From an uncultured Bacteroidales bacterium (GTDB taxonomy: Bacteria > Bacteroidota > Bacteroidia > Bacteroidales > UBA932): DNA of 64,000 nucleotides. The notes under the pieces were generated by a model that ran no database searches, was not told the origin of the DNA, and saw only the letters and a program-made list of their open reading frames with translations. Shown one piece after another: positions 61,850-64,000 of the stretch (the first letter of the stretch is position 1; each line of letters begins with the position of its first letter). Where the stretch lies: positions 45,731 through 109,730 of the forward strand of contig CALYTI010000003.1 in assembly GCA_945487035.1 (NCBI GenBank). The letters run 5' to 3'. The position numbers and the translations under genes are program-made.

Positions 61850-62949
61850 ATGAGACAAAAATCAATCAGGATGGCTTTGGCTGTAGCCCTTGCCATCGCA
61901 GCAGTGTCAAGCTGCACCACTGTGGATTCGGCTTCGGTCGGAATCCGTTTCAGGAAATGGTCCTCCAACGAGAACCTCAGGGGAGGAGTAGAGGGTACCT
62001 GCCGCGGCTGGGTGTGGTACAATCCCATTACCGAAAGCATTTTCCAGTATCCTACTTTCATCCAGCGAGTTACCTATGAACCGTTTACTGTCAACCCTAA
62101 GGATGCGGCGATTTTCTCTATGACTCCGACTCTGGCATACCAGATTGACGAGGCGAAAGCTGCTGATATTTTTATCAAGTACCGCAAACCTGTTCGGGAG
62201 CTGGAGATGGGCTATATCAAGACTTGCATTTTCGAAGCATATCGCACCTGCGCCAACAACTACACCTCAGATGAACTGATGGCCAACCGTGCAAAGTTCG
62301 AGGCTGAGGTCAGGGCGCGTCTGGACGAATCGATGAATCAGGAAGGCTTCATTGTGCGTGAGTTCACCACCAAAATCGACCCTCCTGCATCCCTCACCGC
62401 CGCCATCAACGCCAAAAACGAGGCTAAACGTATGGTCTGCTAAGAAGAAATTCTTAGTATCAATCCCTTTAATTTCTGGAAACTCCGGTCCTGCAACTGC
62501 CGGACAATCAGAAGCCAATCACTTAGGTGAAGGTTCAACGACTATCTCGAAAGAGAGTACACTGCAAGCTAATGGCGGTGGAAATGGGGGACCCTTAGCG
62601 GGTAATGCCGAAGGTGAAGATATAGTCTGATCTATATAGCAATATATAGCAGCCCGTTGGGCGCGTGTGAAGTTGCGAATCACACGGAACAGTAAAGGTA
62701 CAAAATGCACTTAAGGCGGAGAATAAGGTGAAGGAAGCTGAGGCTGAGGCGAAGATTGAGATTGCCAAGGCCGAAGGTGTTGCAAAGGCACTTAAAATCA
62801 AGGGTGACGGAGAAGCCTACTACAATAAGGTGGTATCCGCCTCTCTCAACAGGTTGCTGGTAGAGCAGTATGCCATCGAAAAGTGGGATGGCAAGCTCCC
62901 GACATATTCTGGAGGTGATGCAGTGCCGTTCATCTCACTCTCCAAGTAA
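61850..62949 (+). CDS. SPFH/Band 7 (prohibitin-like) lipoprotein, split by an intron
   Basis: Exon 1 is 61850-62425 (192 codons) and exon 2 is 62698-62949 (83 codons plus stop). Joined, they give a 275-residue protein. The signal peptide ends AVSSC, so it is a predicted lipoprotein. Band 7 runs from about residue 25 (VGIRFRKW) to the PPASLTAAINAKNEA stretch, then an Ala/Glu/Lys coiled coil (VQNALKAENKVKEAEAEAK) and a short tail, as in stomatin and prohibitin relatives. Such proteins form ring-like membrane scaffolds. The break falls within the most conserved stretch, between NEA and VQN. Without splicing, translation reads 6 codons into the intron and stops at 62441, giving 198 residues without the coiled coil. 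Confidence 0.88.
62426..62697 (+). ncRNA. group I self-splicing intron, 272 nt
   Basis: Exon 1 ends in T and the intron ends in G, as group I requires. P1: AGGCT (62421-62425) with GGTCT (62434-62438), a T-G wobble at the splice site. P2: 62440-62446/62451-62457, GAAA loop. P3: 62464-62470/62550-62556, one mismatch. P4: 62474-62478/62509-62513. P5: 62484-62488/62500-62504. P6: 62514-62516/62532-62534, with P6a 62519-62522/62527-62530. P7: GACTAT (62540-62545) with ATAGTC (62622-62627), in the R and S blocks GTTCAACGACTAT and AAGATATAGTC. P8: 62561-62565/62575-62579, then a hairpin at 62591-62603. P9: 62632-62638/62643-62649, GCAA loop. P9.1: 62652-62655/62659-62662. P9.2: 62664-62670/62680-62686. 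P10: 62430-62433 with exon 2 GTAC. No endonuclease ORF. Confidence 0.93.
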
Positions 62950-63028
62950 GGTAAGCGTCTCCGCGATGACGCATTGACTTGAAGGTGGGATAAGGATGAT
63001 GTAAGTATCTGTATATCAAGTACCAACG

Positions 63029-63064
63029 AAAAATCTGGTGCCCTTTCGAGGCGCCAGATTTTTT
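63029..63064 (+). terminator. strong terminator after SPFH gene
   Basis: A 14-bp stem (63029-63042 with 63050-63063, one G-T pair), 7-nt loop and a run of six T. The A-rich 5' arm makes it usable in both directions, so it may also serve the convergent cysteine-rich gene. Confidence 0.85.
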
Positions 63065-63113
63065 GTAGATAACTATGTATCAAATAGTTATGTTTCTCTA
63101 TCCTAGTGCGGGT

Positions 63114-63569
63114 TTACTTGCAGCACTCTGATTTTGCTTCGCAAGACTCTTTCTTCTTGCAGCACTCTGACTTTGTTTCGCAAGACTCTTTCTTCTTGCA
63201 GCACTCTGACTTTGTTTCGCAAGACTCTTTCTTCTTGCAGCACTCAGACTTGTCGCAATCAGCTTTCTCTTTGCAGCACTCAGACTTAGCTTCACAGGCT
63301 TTCTCCTTGCAGCATCCGGACTCTGCTTTGCAATCAGCCTTCTTCTTGCAGCACTCAGACTTTGCTTCACAAGCTTTCTCCTTGCAGCAGCTTACCGTGT
63401 CACAAGCTGCTTTTTCTTTGCAGCACTCAGACTTTGCTTCACAGGCTTTCTCCTTGCAGCACTCTACCTTTTCTTCGTTGGCGTTGGTTTTTTTCTGGCA
63501 ACAGTTCTTGCAAGATACTGCACCGAACATCATCAATGCTGCTGACAAAAACAATACAACCTTCTTCAT
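63114..63569 (-). CDS. cysteine-rich repeat lipoprotein (metallothionein-like)
   Basis: A 151-residue protein with signal peptide and lipobox GAVSC (Cys20). The mature part is nearly all Cys, Lys, Glu, Ala and Ser: about 32 cysteines in 151 residues. They occur as CC pairs followed at 5-6 residues by a single Cys, in the form ECCKxKxxC, repeated about ten times. The last three full units are 13 residues long (39 bp) and nearly identical. No aromatic residues are seen in the repeats. It looks like a metal- or thiol-binding surface protein; the family is not recognised. Confidence 0.8.
   Translation of the reverse strand: MKKVVLFLSAALMMFGAVSCKNCCQKKTNANEEKVECCKEKACEAKSECCKEKAACDTVSCCKEKACEAKSECCKKKADCKAESGCCKEKACEAKSECCKEKADCDKSECCKKKESCETKSECCKKKESCETKSECCKKKESCEAKSECCK
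63117..63245 (-). repeat. 39-bp coding tandem repeats
   Basis: Successive TTGCAGCACTC landmarks at 63118, 63157 and 63196 are 39 bp apart, and a fourth follows at 63235. They encode ECCKKKESCETKS with few changes. More diverged 33-36 bp units continue upstream in the gene. Confidence 0.85.
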
Positions 63570-63600
63570 AATCGATAATATTTAAAGTTACACTTCTGAG

Positions 63601-63608
63601 CAAAAATA
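63601..63608 (-). promoter_or_regulatory. -7 box of cysteine-rich gene
   Basis: Reads TATTTTTG on the minus strand, 31 nt before the start at 63569. Confidence 0.5.
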
Positions 63609-63693
63609 GCAATTATTCGTACAACATATTCTCCTTTTTGTATTATTTCCGGATTGCTCTCACTAACCCTGTTGTCAATTCGTTTCTTCCTAC

Positions 63694-63844
63694 AATTCAC
63701 CGCGCGTCGGGCACTGTTGATTATCAGGGAGTTACGTGGTACTTCAGCGCGCGGTGCAGCCAAATTGGTCTCACCGCGCGACTTTGTGAAACATAAGCCT
63801 CTGACAATCAGCGACCTGTATTTTACCCACTCGCGCGGTGAATT
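63694..63844. repeat. nested inverted repeats of CACCGCGCG
   Basis: Four arms: CACCGCGCG at 63698 and 63772, and CGCGCGGTG at 63748 and 63832. The outermost arms extend to 13 bp (AATTCACCGCGCG, 63694-63706, and its complement, 63832-63844). The inner sequences of the two halves look loosely alike (CTGTTGATTATCAGGGA versus CTCTGACAATCAGCGA), suggesting two related cassettes of 59 and 69 bp. Confidence 0.8.
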
Positions 63845-63969
63845 TCAAAAAGTAAAAGGGAAGTCCTGGCATCCCTAAGCTACACACAGCACACTGTATA
63901 TAGGTTTTCGGTCGAATAGGGCCCGGCTTCGGAAGGGTTCAGGCGAAATTTTTTAAAATTTTTTCAAAA

Positions 63970-63977
63970 TATTTTTG
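63970..63977 (+). promoter_or_regulatory. -7 box with AT-rich upstream tract
   Basis: TATTTTTG preceded by alternating A and T runs (63946-63969) that resemble an UP element. A start codon follows at 63992. Confidence 0.55.
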
Positions 63978-63991
63978 CGAAATAAAAAATA

Positions 63992-64000
63992 ATGTCTACC
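63992..64000 (+). CDS. start of a gene cut by the right edge (tentative)
   Basis: ATGTCTACC begins 14 nt after a good -7 box. Only three codons are visible, so neither product nor reality can be judged. Confidence 0.25.

Larger units (their letters stand above)
63609..63991. other. gene-free stretch with inverted repeats and AT tract
   Basis: No credible coding frame. It holds the GC-rich inverted repeats at 63694-63844, nothing recognisable at 63845-63940, and an A/T-rich tract at 63946-63969 leading into a promoter. Confidence 0.55.

Noticed and set aside
62426..62697. Frameshift, pseudogene or group II intron in the SPFH gene
   Set aside because: The insert is removable in frame with no loss of conserved sequence, lacks the group II GTGYG start and domain V, and has the group I core.
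63117..63245. CRISPR or satellite DNA from 39-bp repeats
   Set aside because: The repeats keep a reading frame and encode the cysteine-rich protein, with no variable spacers.
63694..63844. Integron attC sites
   Set aside because: The arms lack the RYYYAAC/GTRRRY boxes and there is no integrase or cassette gene.
63654..63878. 74-codon frame over the inverted repeats
   Set aside because: No ribosome-binding or homology support, and it runs through palindromic non-coding sequence.
1..64000. tRNA or rRNA genes
   Set aside because: Spacers were read for cloverleaf and rRNA landmarks; none was found.

Overview
The window reads as chromosome of a Bacteroidales bacterium (phylum Bacteroidota), probably an uncultured gut-type lineage. 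The evidence is a SusC/SusD pair, many surface lipoproteins, GH20/GH89/GH97 glycosidases, repeated promoters with the Bacteroidota -7 box TAnnTTTG just ahead of start codons, and the gene content of the ribosomal, suf and aro clusters. No tRNA, rRNA or CRISPR array was recognised.

Layout. 1-1871 (minus): a sugar MFS transporter cut by the left edge, and a DUF4434 lipoprotein. 1981-15640 (plus): a polysaccharide-utilisation-like locus with SusC, SusD, three lipoproteins (one a 1171-residue beta-helix protein), a GHL10-type hydrolase and a NAGPA-type phosphodiester glycosidase. 15642-22880: flippase, cyclophilin, lipoate ligase, paired short chromate transporters, GH20 hexosaminidase and lipoamide dehydrogenase. 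22881-27250: a disturbed zone with AT-rich small genes, duplicated ends of neighbouring genes, hairpin repeats, a Gfo/Idh oxidoreductase and an ATPase remnant. 27250-37919: a lipoprotein, a coiled-coil protein, HemW, LpxK, a Dus enzyme, an orphan SdhC, PyrH, Frr, L13, S9, S2 and EF-Ts.

38018-54441 is a dense plus-strand operon for glycan breakdown. It holds two SGNH esterases, DUF4434, GH89 (alpha-GlcNAc release), two GH97 enzymes of apparently opposite mechanism, a metallophosphoesterase-glycosidase fusion, NagB, a glycerophosphodiesterase and a NagB/PIG-L fusion. Together these suggest release of alpha-linked GlcNAc and phosphate-substituted sugars, with glucosamine-6-phosphate fed into glycolysis. 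54446-58374 is aroC-aroB-aroD/aroA with a fused last gene. 58390-61782 is sufB-pnuC-sufC-sufD with a half-length SufD.

The most striking feature is at 61850-62949. A gene for an SPFH/Band 7 lipoprotein is interrupted in phase 0 by a 272-nt element that folds as a complete small group I intron (P1 to P10, terminal G, no endonuclease ORF). Removing it restores one 275-residue frame. Group I introns in ordinary bacterial protein-coding genes are rare. Beyond it lie a lipoprotein gene with about 32 cysteines in 151 residues and nested GC-rich inverted repeats.
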